A DNA stretch of 64,000 bases from SSF14 sp046331245 (lineage in GTDB: Bacteria > Actinomycetota > Acidimicrobiia > Acidimicrobiales > Microtrichaceae): NCBI GenBank assembly GCA_046331245.1, contig JAXLRH010000002.1:248001-312000 (forward strand), read 5' to 3'. Below, piece after piece: positions 15,532 through 22,762 of this stretch; the first letter of the stretch is position 1; each line of letters starts with the position of its first letter. Under the pieces are notes generated by a model. The model worked only from the letters and a program-made list of their open reading frames with translations. It was not told the origin of the DNA and ran no database searches. The position numbers were made by a program, and so were the translations under genes.

Positions 15532-15539
15532 CGGCTGCG

Positions 15540-15545
15540 AGGGTA
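15540..15545 (-). promoter_or_regulatory. -10 element TACCCT of prmA
   Basis: On the minus strand TACCCT ends 8 bases before the ATG at 15531. Confidence 0.35.
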
Positions 15546-15577
15546 CGGGGCAGAACGGCCGTCGCGGTCGCAGCCAC

Positions 15578-15583
15578 TAGGTT
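15578..15583 (+). promoter_or_regulatory. -10 element TAGGTT of rpe
   Basis: TAGGTT ends exactly 6 bases before the ATG at 15590. The same hexamer and spacing occur before the DUF427 gene and the D-threonine-aldolase-like gene. Confidence 0.5.
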
Positions 15584-15589
15584 TGGGCC

Positions 15590-16297
15590 ATGGTCGTCGA
15601 TGCCCCGGGGACGGATCGCGAGATCCACATCGCCCCTTCCGTCCTGCCCGCCAACTTCGCCAAGCTCGGCGAGGAGTGCCAGCTCCTCGAGAAGGCCGGC
15701 GTCGACCGCATCCAGTGGGACGTGATGGACGGCGTGTTCGTGCCGAACCTCACGTTCGGGCCGGACGTGATCGCGTCCACCCGCGACCTCGTCACCGTGC
15801 CGTTCGAGGCACACCTCATGGTGGTCGACCCCGACAAGCTCATGCACCTGTACGTCGAGGCGGGCTGCAGCGTCATCATCGTCCACGCCGAGGCGTGCAC
15901 CCACCTGCACCGCACGCTGGGCGCCATCCGCGAGCTCGGCGCCTCACCGGCGGTCGCGCTCAATCCCGCAACGCCGTCGTCATCGGTCCGTCACGTGCTC
16001 GACCTCGTCGACATGATCCTCGTCATGACGGTCAACCCCGGGTTCGGGGGCCAGGCGTACATCCCCACCATGGAGCCGAAGGTGGCCGAGCTGCGGCGCT
16101 GGATCGTCGAGGGCGGCTACGACGTGGACCTCGAGGTCGACGGCGGCGTCGGCCCGGCCACCGTGGCGGGCGCCGCCGCGGCGGGAGCGAACGTGCTCGT
16201 CGCCGGGAGCGCCCTGTTCCGCGACCCCGAGGGGCTCGCGCACGCCGTCGGCGAGATCCGTTCGCTGGGCACCGCTGCCGCAACGGGCGGCGCGTGA
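15590..16297 (+). CDS. rpe: ribulose-phosphate 3-epimerase
   Basis: 235 residues. TIM barrel with IAPSVLPANFAKL, metal ligands in WDVMDGVFVPNLTFGP, AHLMV, the loop MTVNPGFGGQAY and the phosphate site VDGGV plus LVAGSALF. It interconverts ribulose-5-phosphate and xylulose-5-phosphate in the pentose phosphate pathway. About 10 residues before the barrel form a small N-terminal extension (MVVDAPGTDR), kept because the -10 hexamer points to this ATG. The stop overlaps the next gene by 4 bases (GTGA). Confidence 0.94.
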   Translation: MVVDAPGTDREIHIAPSVLPANFAKLGEECQLLEKAGVDRIQWDVMDGVFVPNLTFGPDVIASTRDLVTVPFEAHLMVVDPDKLMHLYVEAGCSVIIVHAEACTHLHRTLGAIRELGASPAVALNPATPSSSVRHVLDLVDMILVMTVNPGFGGQAYIPTMEPKVAELRRWIVEGGYDVDLEVDGGVGPATVAGAAAAGANVLVAGSALFRDPEGLAHAVGEIRSLGTAAATGGA

Positions 16298-16725
16298 CGC
16301 GACCCCACCGGGCCCGCCGGGCCCTCGCGCGATTGGCCGTGTGTGCCGGCGCGTGCGTGCTGCTGGCGCCCGTCGCCTGCACGAGCTCCGAGGACCAGTT
16401 CTGCGGGCGGCTCCGCGACGAGTACCGCCTCGACGAGCTCGTCACGGCGATCCAGCGCCAGGACCAGCGGCGGATCACGCAGGGCCTCGAGGGTCTACGG
16501 GAGCTGCAGGACGTCGCCCCGGCGGCGATCTACGACGACTTCCGTGCGGTCGTCGACGCCGTCAGCGCCGCCGTCCGCGCCGTCACGAAGGCCCCCGGCG
16601 CCGACGGTGAGAAGGTGCCCGTCGACCTCACGCTCCTCGGTCAGCAGCTCGCGGCGATCACCCAGCCGGCTCAACATGTTGCGGACTATGCCGACAGGAA
16701 TTGCGGGTTGAAGCTCAACTCGTAA
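16294..16725 (+). CDS. putative lipoprotein, unknown function
   Basis: 143 residues from a GTG at 16294 that overlaps the rpe stop (GTGA). The N-terminus is arginine-rich followed by a hydrophobic stretch and a Cys (VCAGACVLLAPVAC), a plausible lipobox although the residue at -3 is Pro. The mature part is helical, with three cysteines (SEDQFCGRL, DRNCGLKL), and repeats of Asp/Val/Ala. No family was recognised. Coupling to rpe probably reflects gene packing rather than a shared pathway. Confidence 0.6.
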   Translation: MTRPHRARRALARLAVCAGACVLLAPVACTSSEDQFCGRLRDEYRLDELVTAIQRQDQRRITQGLEGLRELQDVAPAAIYDDFRAVVDAVSAAVRAVTKAPGADGEKVPVDLTLLGQQLAAITQPAQHVADYADRNCGLKLNS

Positions 16726-16806
16726 CCTTTTCGTCATCAGACTGCAACATTTTGCCGGGAAAGCTGCTAGGTTCTCGGGCTCATGCGGTTCTGCTGGAGG
16801 AGCACC

Positions 16807-17256
16807 ATGACTGTCGAGCACACTCGTCGTCCGAAATTGCGATCGGCCGCCCTCGTGGCCCTGGCCCTCGTGGCGGTGATCTCCACCGCCACCGGGTGCA
16901 CCCACCGGGAGTTGGGTGGGCGCTCCCAAGCGCTGATCAACAGCGAGCGGGCGCGTCGGGGTCTCCCCGAGCTGACGTGGGACGACAGTGCCGGCCAGAA
17001 GGCGCAGGCCTGGGCCGAGCAGCTGGCCGCGACGAAGACGCTGAGCCACAGCCGGCTCGTCGACGGCATCACCGGTGACTGGACGTCGCTCGGCGAGAAC
17101 GTCGGCTTCAACAACAGCGTCGACGGCGCGCACGCCGGCTTCATGAACTCGCCGAAGCACCGGGCGGCCATCCTCAGCGGCAGCTACTCCGCCGTGGGCG
17201 TGGGCGTCGCCGAGAACGACGGCCTGGTGTACGTCGTGCAGGTGTTCCGGGGCTGA
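16807..17256 (+). CDS. CAP-domain (SCP/PR-1-like) extracytoplasmic protein
   Basis: 149 residues. Signal sequence ending in STATGC, a probable lipobox, then a CAP domain: INSERARRGLPELTWDDS, the conserved His in LSHSR, GENVGF, and HAGFMNSPKHRAAIL with a second conserved His, ending VGVGVAENDGLVYVVQVF. CAP proteins are secreted and bind lipids or cell-wall components; some have been called proteases, which is unproven. GGAGGAG sits just before the ATG at 16807. An in-frame ATG at 16783 preceded by TAGGTT (9 bases) is an alternative that would add 8 residues. Confidence 0.85.
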   Translation: MTVEHTRRPKLRSAALVALALVAVISTATGCTHRELGGRSQALINSERARRGLPELTWDDSAGQKAQAWAEQLAATKTLSHSRLVDGITGDWTSLGENVGFNNSVDGAHAGFMNSPKHRAAILSGSYSAVGVGVAENDGLVYVVQVFRG

Positions 17257-17257
17257 C

Positions 17258-17857
17258 CTACAGCATCTCCCCGCCGCGGCGGGTGATGACGTTGTCGATG
17301 ATCCCGTAGTCCTTCGCCTGCTCGGCGGTGAACCAGCGGTCGCGGTCGGAGTCCTTGATGATCTGCTCGACCGTCTGACCGGTGTTCTCCGCGATGCGCT
17401 CGGAGAGCATCTGCTTGATGTACACCATCTGCTCGGCCTGGATCTTGATGTCGGCCGCCTGACCCTGGAAGCCACCCGAGGGCTGGTGCATCATGATGCG
17501 CGCGCTGGGCAGCGAGAACCGCTTGCCCTTGGCGCCGGCGCACAGCAGGAACTGGCCCATCGAGGCCGCGAGGCCCATGCAGACGGTGCCGACGTTCGGC
17601 TTGATGAAGTTCATCGTGTCGAAGATGGCGAGGCCGGCGGTGACCGAGCCGCCCGGCGAGTTGATGTAGAGCCAGATGTCGGCGCTGTCGTCCTCGCCGT
17701 CGAGGTAGAGCAGCTGTGCCGAGATGAGGTTGGCGACCGTGTCGTTGACCTCGGACCCGAGGATCACGATGCGGTTCTTCAGCAGCTTCTGCGAGACGTC
17801 GGAAATGGGGTCCATGCCGTTGCTCATCATGGCGGGAATGGGGAACTCAGGGGACAT
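17258..17857 (-). CDS. clpP: ATP-dependent Clp protease proteolytic subunit
   Basis: 199 residues. The catalytic triad is visible: Ser in GLAASMGQFLL, His in ARIMMHQPSGG and Asp in DRDRWFTAEQAKDYG. LYINSPGGSV is the substrate-cleft strand. It forms the degradation chamber served by ClpX/ClpC ATPases, neither of which is in the window; actinobacteria commonly carry two clpP genes and only one is seen here. Starts with ATG at 17857 after GAGGAG. Convergent with the CAP gene, with a single base between the two stop codons. Confidence 0.94.
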   Translation of the reverse strand: MSPEFPIPAMMSNGMDPISDVSQKLLKNRIVILGSEVNDTVANLISAQLLYLDGEDDSADIWLYINSPGGSVTAGLAIFDTMNFIKPNVGTVCMGLAASMGQFLLCAGAKGKRFSLPSARIMMHQPSGGFQGQAADIKIQAEQMVYIKQMLSERIAENTGQTVEQIIKDSDRDRWFTAEQAKDYGIIDNVITRRGGEML

Positions 17858-17926
17858 GGGGCTCCTCGTGGCGGGTGTGTCCGTGCGAGCAGGATAGCCG
17901 CAGCGGCACGGACTCCCTCGCGGCCG

Positions 17927-17932
17927 TAGGTT
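17927..17932 (+). promoter_or_regulatory. -10 element TAGGTT of DUF427 gene
   Basis: TAGGTT ends 6 bases before the ATG at 17939, identical to the arrangement at rpe. Confidence 0.5.
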
Positions 17933-17938
17933 GCCGTC

Positions 17939-18439
17939 ATGCGCTCGCCACGGCCCGTCCCCGATCCCGTCGCACCCGGCAAGGAGTCCGTGTGGGACTA
18001 CCCGCGACCGCCGAGGCTGGAACCGTGCGCACGGCGGCTCCGCGTCGTGTCGGGCGATGTCGTCCTCGCCGACACCCGACGCGGGTTCCGGGTGCTGGAG
18101 ACGTCGCACCCGCCGTCGTACTACCTGCCGCCCGACGACTGCGACATGGCCCGGTTCGTCCGCGCCGAGGGGTCGAGCTTCTGCGAGTGGAAGGGCCGGG
18201 CCGAGTACTGGGACGTGCGCACCGACACGGCCGTCGTCCACGGCGCGGCCTGGTCGTACCCGGCGCCGACCGCAGCCTTCGAGGCGATCCGCGACCACAT
18301 CGCCTGCCACCCCGCCGCGTTCGACTGCTTCGTCGACGACGAGGCCGTGCGCCCACAACCCGGCGGCTTCTACGGCGGCTGGGTCACGAGCGACATCGGC
18401 GGGCCCATCAAGGGCCCGCCGGGCACCGAGTGGTGGTAG
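17939..18439 (+). CDS. DUF427 domain protein
   Basis: 166 residues, one DUF427 domain: a small beta-barrel marked by GDVVLADTRRGFRVLETSHP, YYLPPDDCDM, FCEWKGRAEYWDV and AAWSYPAPTAAFEAIRDHIA. Members are soluble, widespread in actinobacteria and lack a proven reaction. The C-terminal tail (RPQPGGFYGGWVTSDIGG...) follows the domain as usual for the longer members. It may share a transcript with the STAS gene 58 bases downstream, though that gene has its own -10-like hexamer. Confidence 0.85.
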   Translation: MRSPRPVPDPVAPGKESVWDYPRPPRLEPCARRLRVVSGDVVLADTRRGFRVLETSHPPSYYLPPDDCDMARFVRAEGSSFCEWKGRAEYWDVRTDTAVVHGAAWSYPAPTAAFEAIRDHIACHPAAFDCFVDDEAVRPQPGGFYGGWVTSDIGGPIKGPPGTEWW

Positions 18440-18497
18440 CCGGAGACATTTCGCCATCCGCCGACCTGGCCCACCCGCGACCGTGACAAGATGGCGA

Positions 18498-18827
18498 ATG
18501 GGCCGTGGCGAACCTCTGTCGATCCGATCCGTCCCGATCGAGGGCGGCGTACGGCTGGTCTTCGTCGGCGAGATCGACCTCGCCACCGGCGACGGGCTCC
18601 GCTGGTCGCTCGAGACGGCCATCGCCGAGAACGAGCGCGTCGAGGTCGACCTGTCCGAGGTGACGTTCCTCGACTCGTTCGGCCTGCGGGTGCTGGTGAG
18701 CACGCACGGCGTGGTGCCGCCGGGCAACGGCGCGTTCCACATCGTCGCGGCATCGCCGCAGGTGAAGCGGACGTTCTCGGTGACGGGGCTCGACCTCGCC
18801 TACCAGTGGCCGTCAGAACGCCACTGA
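18498..18827 (+). CDS. STAS-domain anti-sigma factor antagonist-like protein
   Basis: 109 residues, a single STAS domain: VRLVFVGEIDLATGDGLRWSL, VEVDLSEVTFLDSFGLRVL and FHIVAASPQVKRTFSVTGL. The Ser of DSFG matches the phosphorylation site of SpoIIAA/RsbV/RsbS; its second residue is Phe as in RsbS rather than Ser/Thr. Such proteins bind and free a sigma factor from an RsbW-type kinase. A second STAS gene lies on the other strand 28 bases beyond its stop. No kinase or sigma factor is nearby. Confidence 0.82.
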   Translation: MGRGEPLSIRSVPIEGGVRLVFVGEIDLATGDGLRWSLETAIAENERVEVDLSEVTFLDSFGLRVLVSTHGVVPPGNGAFHIVAASPQVKRTFSVTGLDLAYQWPSERH

Positions 18828-18855
18828 CGCAGCGCCCACGCCGGCGGCTCCGACG

Positions 18856-19176
18856 TCAGGCCGGTCGCTCCAACAGCTCGCCGGTGCCCGTGAGGTCGAA
18901 CAGGCGACGCACCGACGGCGACGCGTCGGACACGTAGGCGACGACCCCACGCTCCATCGCCACCTCACGCATCCGCAGCAGCATCTTCAACCCGCTGGAG
19001 TCGATGAACGTGACGCCACCGAGGTCGAGGTCGATCACGGCGTTGTCGAAGAGGGCGATGGCCAGGTGGTCGAGCAGCTCCGGGCCGGTCGACAGGTCGA
19101 GCTCACCCGACACGGTCAACGTGGCGCCGTCGGCCGTGCGCGAGGACGTGACGTCGAACGCATCGTCAGCGGACAT
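18856..19176 (-). CDS. STAS-domain anti-anti-sigma factor
   Basis: 106 residues. Classic layout: ATLTVSGELDLSTGPELLDHL, VIDLDLGGVTFIDSSGLKMLL with the phosphorylatable Ser in DSSG, and SDASPSVRRLFDLTGTGELL. Start at 19176 (MSADDAFD) is preceded by GGGAGGT. It points toward the other STAS gene (convergent, 28 bases apart), and away from the universal stress gene. The cognate kinase is presumably encoded elsewhere. Confidence 0.85.
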   Translation of the reverse strand: MSADDAFDVTSSRTADGATLTVSGELDLSTGPELLDHLAIALFDNAVIDLDLGGVTFIDSSGLKMLLRMREVAMERGVVAYVSDASPSVRRLFDLTGTGELLERPA

Positions 19177-19321
19177 CGCACCTCCCGTGAGCTCGGCCGG
19201 GCCAGTCCGGCGTCCCCACATCCTCGCCGCGATCGCGACCTCGTGCCACAGCATCGGGCGCACCGACCCGACGGCGGCAGCCGTGCGAGAATCGGCGGGC
19301 GCCACGACAACGAGGAGAATC

Positions 19322-19774
19322 ATGAAGGCACTCATCGCGACCGACGGAACGCCCCACGCGATCGAGGCGGCACACGACGCCGTCCGGCTGCTGCACCCCG
19401 ACATCTCCTACGAGATCGTGCGGGTCATCCGCGAGGAGGAGGATCCGAACGAGTCCGCCGGTGGCTTCGAGGGCCCGCTCGTGACACCCGAGGAGGCGGC
19501 CGCCCAGCATCGGGCGGAGGCGAACCAGGCCCAGGAGGACCTCGCCACCACGCTCGCGGCGACGGGCGAGACCGCCACGATCTCGGTGGTCGAGGGCAAC
19601 GACGCCGGCCGCGAGATCTGCCTCGTGGCGGCCGAACGGCGGGCCGACGTGCTGGTCATCGGCGCGAGCGACAAGGGCTGGTTCCGCCGCCTGATGTCGG
19701 GCTCGGTCATGGAGTACGCCGCCCACCACGCGCCGTGCCCCGTGCTCATCGTGCGCCACGGCGACCCCGCCTGA
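19322..19774 (+). CDS. universal stress protein (UspA family)
   Basis: 150 residues. Usp fold: KALIATDGTPHAIEAAHDAV at the N-terminus, a central acidic loop (EEEDPNESAGG), then ADVLVIGASDKGWFRRLMSGSVMEYAAHHAPCPVLIV. The ATP-binding signature appears as GASDKGWFRRLMSGS, close to GxGxxGxxGS but with substitutions, so nucleotide binding is uncertain. GAGGAG lies 5 bases before the ATG. Followed by palindrome B1. Confidence 0.88.
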   Translation: MKALIATDGTPHAIEAAHDAVRLLHPDISYEIVRVIREEEDPNESAGGFEGPLVTPEEAAAQHRAEANQAQEDLATTLAATGETATISVVEGNDAGREICLVAAERRADVLVIGASDKGWFRRLMSGSVMEYAAHHAPCPVLIVRHGDPA

Positions 19775-19798
19775 TCCTCGTCCTGATCCCAGGTTTTT

Positions 19799-19837
19799 GG
19801 GGTTCGTTGTGCGCGAGGGGTGAACACGACGAACCCC
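19799..19837. repeat. dispersed palindrome, family B copy 1
   Basis: Left arm GGGGTTCGTTGTG (19799-19811) pairs with CACGACGAACCCC (19825-19837), with one G.T pair. The loop region contains GCGCGAGGGGTG, which recurs in copy 2 at 34333-34371. T-run before and A-run after the arms extend the pairing. It is preceded by a direct repeat of CCTGATCC with a 12-base period (19770-19789). Confidence 0.75.
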
Positions 19838-19981
19838 GAAAGCCGGGCAGTGGCGACGATGGGGCGGCCCACGTCGGCCGACCCCCTCCGAAGTTGAGCG
19901 TTCCGGCGCAGATCTTTCTCAAGCGACCCCCGCCCACCGTCGAAGCAAGTCGTGTCAGTGGACACACAAGGCGGTTGGGAC

Positions 19982-20359
19982 ATGAACATGATCGAGATCT
20001 GGCGAACGCGCATGGCGCACCGCGGGCAGGGCGGGTTCAGCATGTTGGGCGGGCTGTTGGCCCTGGCCGGAACGGCCACGCTGGCGGGCCTCGTCGCCGC
20101 CGGAGGGAATGAGCAGGTCGGCGCCGCCGAGACCACGGCGTGCCAGTACGACAAGTCGGTCATCAACACGGCGGTGGAGGCGACCCACCTCATGAGCGCC
20201 GACCTGAAGTACCCGGTGGCCGCCGGAGCGGACGGCCTCGACGCGGTGCGGGCCGCCGGCTACATGAAGAACGTCAGCAAGTACTGGCGCTACGCCGGGC
20301 CCGACGCCGCCGGCAAGCCGCAGTACGTGCAGCTCAGCGCCGTCAACGGCTGCGACTGA
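19982..20359 (+). CDS. orphan type IV pilin-like protein
   Basis: 125 residues. The N-terminus has a prepilin-like junction GQGGFSMLGG followed by a hydrophobic helix (LLALAGTATLAGLVAA). Position 5 after the presumed cut is Gly, not the usual Glu. The rest matches small actinobacterial pilins: ACQYDKSVINTAVEA, AAGYMKNVSKYWRY and a final NGCD, so a disulphide can close the head. Start chosen at ATG 19982; GTG at 19952 and ATG 19988 are alternatives. No prepilin peptidase or pilus ATPase lies in the window. Confidence 0.65.
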   Translation: MNMIEIWRTRMAHRGQGGFSMLGGLLALAGTATLAGLVAAGGNEQVGAAETTACQYDKSVINTAVEATHLMSADLKYPVAAGADGLDAVRAAGYMKNVSKYWRYAGPDAAGKPQYVQLSAVNGCD

Positions 20360-20753
20360 GTTCGGCGTACGGCACGCCGAACTCGTCGACGGCGAGCGTC
20401 ACCGCCTCGCCGATCCCGATCGTGTCGTCCGGCCCGAGCGACGGGCGGGTGTGCACGAAGAACCGCGGACCCTCGGCGGTGTGCGCGAACACGATGCCGT
20501 AGGGCACCGCGTCCGCGAACGACGGATGGAGGGCCCGGCGTGTGATCGTCCAGCTCTCGACGACGGCCTCGGGCCCGACCGGCTCGAACGTCCACCTCGT
20601 CGAGCCGCACTCGCCACACCGGTACCGCGCCGGATGCCGCCAGTGGCCGCCGTCGCATCGCTGTGCGGTCACGGCTCCCGCCGCACGGTTGGCCTCGTAC
20701 CACTCGGCGTGCAGGCCCGACGCGTGTGGGTCGGCGACGGGGAACGCGCTCAT
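20343..20753 (-). CDS. Zn-ribbon/OB-fold DUF35 protein
   Basis: 136 residues. N-terminal rubredoxin-like zinc ribbon (AQRCDGGHWRHP..YRCGECG) and C-terminal OB fold (VVESWTITRRALHPSFADAVPYGIVFAHT, GPRFFVHTRP). DUF35 proteins bind acyl-CoA and act with thiolase-fold enzymes in lipid or sterol side-chain metabolism. The ATG overlaps the thiolase stop by 4 bases (ATGA), confirming the partnership. The last 17 bases overlap the convergent pilin gene. Confidence 0.88.
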   Translation of the reverse strand: MSAFPVADPHASGLHAEWYEANRAAGAVTAQRCDGGHWRHPARYRCGECGSTRWTFEPVGPEAVVESWTITRRALHPSFADAVPYGIVFAHTAEGPRFFVHTRPSLGPDDTIGIGEAVTLAVDEFGVPYAELSRSR

Positions 20754-21919
20754 CGGTCGGCCCCGAGCACGACCATCGTGCCGTCGCCGAAGTCGCCCCA
20801 CCCGGTGACCGCGGCGAGCTCGGCGCCGTCGACCTGGCTGCGACCCGCCTGTCCGCGGACCTGGCGCACCATCTCGACCACATGGTTCATGCCCCACATG
20901 TGACCCTGCGACAGCAGGCCGCCGTGGGTGTTCACCGGCAGCGAGCCGCCCGGACCGATGGCCCCGCTGCGGGCGAAGTGGCCGGCGCCACCGGGCTCGC
21001 ACACGCCCAACGCCTCGAGCTGCAGCAGCGCGATGTAGGTGAAGCAGTCGTAGACGCCGAGCACGTCGAGATCGGCGGGCCCGACCCCGGCCATTCCGAA
21101 CGCTCGCCTCGCCGCGCCGTGCAGACCGATGTTCAGGAGGTCGGCTCGCCCGGCGACGTCGTCGGGCGGGTTCGGCCGGCCCTCGCCGGCGCCGAGCACC
21201 ACCACCGGAGGGCGTGCGAGGTCACGGGCGCGCTCCACCGAGGTGACGACGACGGCCGCGGCGGCGTCGGTCTCGAGGCAGCAGTCGAGCACCCGGAACG
21301 GATCGGCGATGACCGGCGACGCGAGGTAGTCCTCCAGCGTCAGAGGTCGGTCGCGCATCAGCGCCAGGTCGTTGTTCGCCGCGTGGCGACGCATCGCCAG
21401 TGCGAAGGCGGCCGCATCGAGCTCGTCGATGCCGTACCGGTCGCGGTACCGGTTGGCCACCGGTGCGTAGAACTGCGGCGCGCTCATCGCGCCCTGCGGC
21501 ACCATCACGTCGGTGACGACGTCCTGCGCAGAGGTCAGCGCGAGCCCGTGCCGCGGCACCGGGACGCCCTCGCGGGGCCGCAACCACGAGTACCCGTTCC
21601 AGCCGACGACCGCGAGCACGCACGTCGCGGCGCCGCCCGCCACGGCGAGCGCAGCGTTGCGCACCGCCGCCACGCTCGAGGCTCCACCCACCGTCGTGGT
21701 GGCGGAGAAGCCGAGGTCGACCACGCCCAGGTTCACGGCCAGCTCCTCGGCACTGGTGTAGCCGGGCGGCGGGCAGATCCCGTCGACGTCGGCCGGCGTG
21801 AGGCCGGCGTCGGCGAGGGCGGCGAGCGACGCCTCGAGCATCAGCTCCACGGGCAGTCGGGGGGAGCCACGGTGGAACTCCGTCTCGCCCACGCCAACGA
21901 TCGCCGTCCCGCCCCGCAC
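20750..21919 (-). CDS. thiolase-fold acetyl-CoA acetyltransferase/lipid-transfer protein
   Basis: 389 residues from a GTG at 21919 (read MRGGTAIVGVGETEF), chosen because TACGGT lies 7 bases upstream. Thiolase fold of the SCP-x type: GICPPPGYTSAEELAVNLG, GGASSVAAVRNAALAVAGG, DCCLETDAAAAVVVTS, VLGVYDCFTYIALLQLE and VNTHGGLLSQGH. The usual nucleophilic Cys appears replaced (GGASSVAAV), while the His of NTHGG is kept, as in aldolase-like members that work with DUF35 partners (Ltp2 type). Activity as retro-aldolase or thiolase is unresolved. Operon with the downstream DUF35 gene. Confidence 0.85.
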   Translation of the reverse strand: MRGGTAIVGVGETEFHRGSPRLPVELMLEASLAALADAGLTPADVDGICPPPGYTSAEELAVNLGVVDLGFSATTTVGGASSVAAVRNAALAVAGGAATCVLAVVGWNGYSWLRPREGVPVPRHGLALTSAQDVVTDVMVPQGAMSAPQFYAPVANRYRDRYGIDELDAAAFALAMRRHAANNDLALMRDRPLTLEDYLASPVIADPFRVLDCCLETDAAAAVVVTSVERARDLARPPVVVLGAGEGRPNPPDDVAGRADLLNIGLHGAARRAFGMAGVGPADLDVLGVYDCFTYIALLQLEALGVCEPGGAGHFARSGAIGPGGSLPVNTHGGLLSQGHMWGMNHVVEMVRQVRGQAGRSQVDGAELAAVTGWGDFGDGTMVVLGADR

Positions 21920-21926
21920 GGCGAGA

Positions 21927-21932
21927 ACCGTA
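21927..21932 (-). promoter_or_regulatory. -10 element TACGGT of thiolase-DUF35 operon
   Basis: On the minus strand TACGGT ends 7 bases before the GTG at 21919; the divergent nei gene has TAGTAT at 21944-21949, so both promoters fit in 40 bases. Confidence 0.45.
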
Positions 21933-21958
21933 GCCCGAGCCCGTAGTATCGACCGCCC

Positions 21959-22747
21959 ATGCCCGAAGGCCACACCATCCACCGCCTGGCTCGCGACCTC
22001 GGCGAGACCCTCGGCGGCTCTCCGGTGCTGGCCTCGTCACCGCAGGGCCGATTCGCCGCCGGCGCCGGGCGAATCCACGGCGAGACGCTGGTGCGGAGCG
22101 AGGCGTACGGGAAGTACCTGTTCTGCGAGTTCACGGGCGGCGCGCTGCTGCACGTCCACCTCGGTCTCATCGGCAAGTTCCGCCCGCAGCCGGCGGAGAC
22201 GGTGCCCGGCGACACGATCCGACTGCGACTCGAGAACGACACGGTCGCCTGGCATCTCACGGGACCCGCCCGGTGCGACCTCATCGGGCCCGACGAGGAG
22301 GCCGCCATCGTCGCGACCCTCGGGGTCGATCCACTGCGCCCGCGACCGAACGTGGCACGCCTCCGCCGCGCGTTCGCCGCCACCCGCGCACCCATCGGCG
22401 CGGTGCTGCTCGACCAGCGGGTGATCGCCGGCATCGGCAACGTCTACCGGGCCGAGCTGCTGTTCCTCTGCGGCATCCACCCGGCGCGGCCGGCGTCCTC
22501 GCTCACCGACGACGAGGTCACCCGCCTGTTCGCCGAGGCACGGCGACAGCTCCGCCGTGGCGTTCGCCTCAACCGCATCGTCACGACCGATCCGCGGGAG
22601 ATCGGCCGGCCGCTGTCGAAGCTCGTCGACCACGGACGGCTGTACGTGTACCACCGCTCGCACTGCCGCCGGTGCGGCACGGAGCTGCAGACGCTGGCGA
22701 TGGGCGGGCGCCCGATCCAGTTCTGCCCCGTCTGCCAGCCCGCCTGA
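21959..22747 (+). CDS. Fpg/Nei-family DNA glycosylase (endonuclease VIII-like)
   Basis: 262 residues. The N-terminus MPEGHTIHRLARDL gives Pro2 as catalytic nucleophile and Glu3; the MPEGH start marks the Nei group rather than Fpg (MPELP). The helix-two-turns-helix has LLDQRVIAGIGNVYRAELL, and the C-terminal zinc finger is CRRCGTELQTLAMGGRPIQFCPVC. It removes oxidised bases, mainly pyrimidines, and nicks the abasic site. The family is usual in actinobacteria in several copies. Starts 9 bases after TAGTAT. Confidence 0.92.
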   Translation: MPEGHTIHRLARDLGETLGGSPVLASSPQGRFAAGAGRIHGETLVRSEAYGKYLFCEFTGGALLHVHLGLIGKFRPQPAETVPGDTIRLRLENDTVAWHLTGPARCDLIGPDEEAAIVATLGVDPLRPRPNVARLRRAFAATRAPIGAVLLDQRVIAGIGNVYRAELLFLCGIHPARPASSLTDDEVTRLFAEARRQLRRGVRLNRIVTTDPREIGRPLSKLVDHGRLYVYHRSHCRRCGTELQTLAMGGRPIQFCPVCQPA

Positions 22748-22750
22748 ACG

Positions 22751-22756
22751 TAGGTT
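22751..22756 (+). promoter_or_regulatory. -10 element TAGGTT of D-threonine-aldolase-like gene
   Basis: TAGGTT ends 6 bases before the ATG at 22763 and begins 4 bases after the nei stop codon, giving an independent leaderless transcript inside a tight gene pair. Confidence 0.5.
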
Positions 22757-22762
22757 GGCCGA

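Noticed and set aside
18498..18827. STAS protein at 18498 lacking its phosphorylation site
   Set aside because: Alignment with RsbS (DSF) and RsbV (DST) places the modified Ser directly after Asp, and that Ser is present; only the following residue differs.
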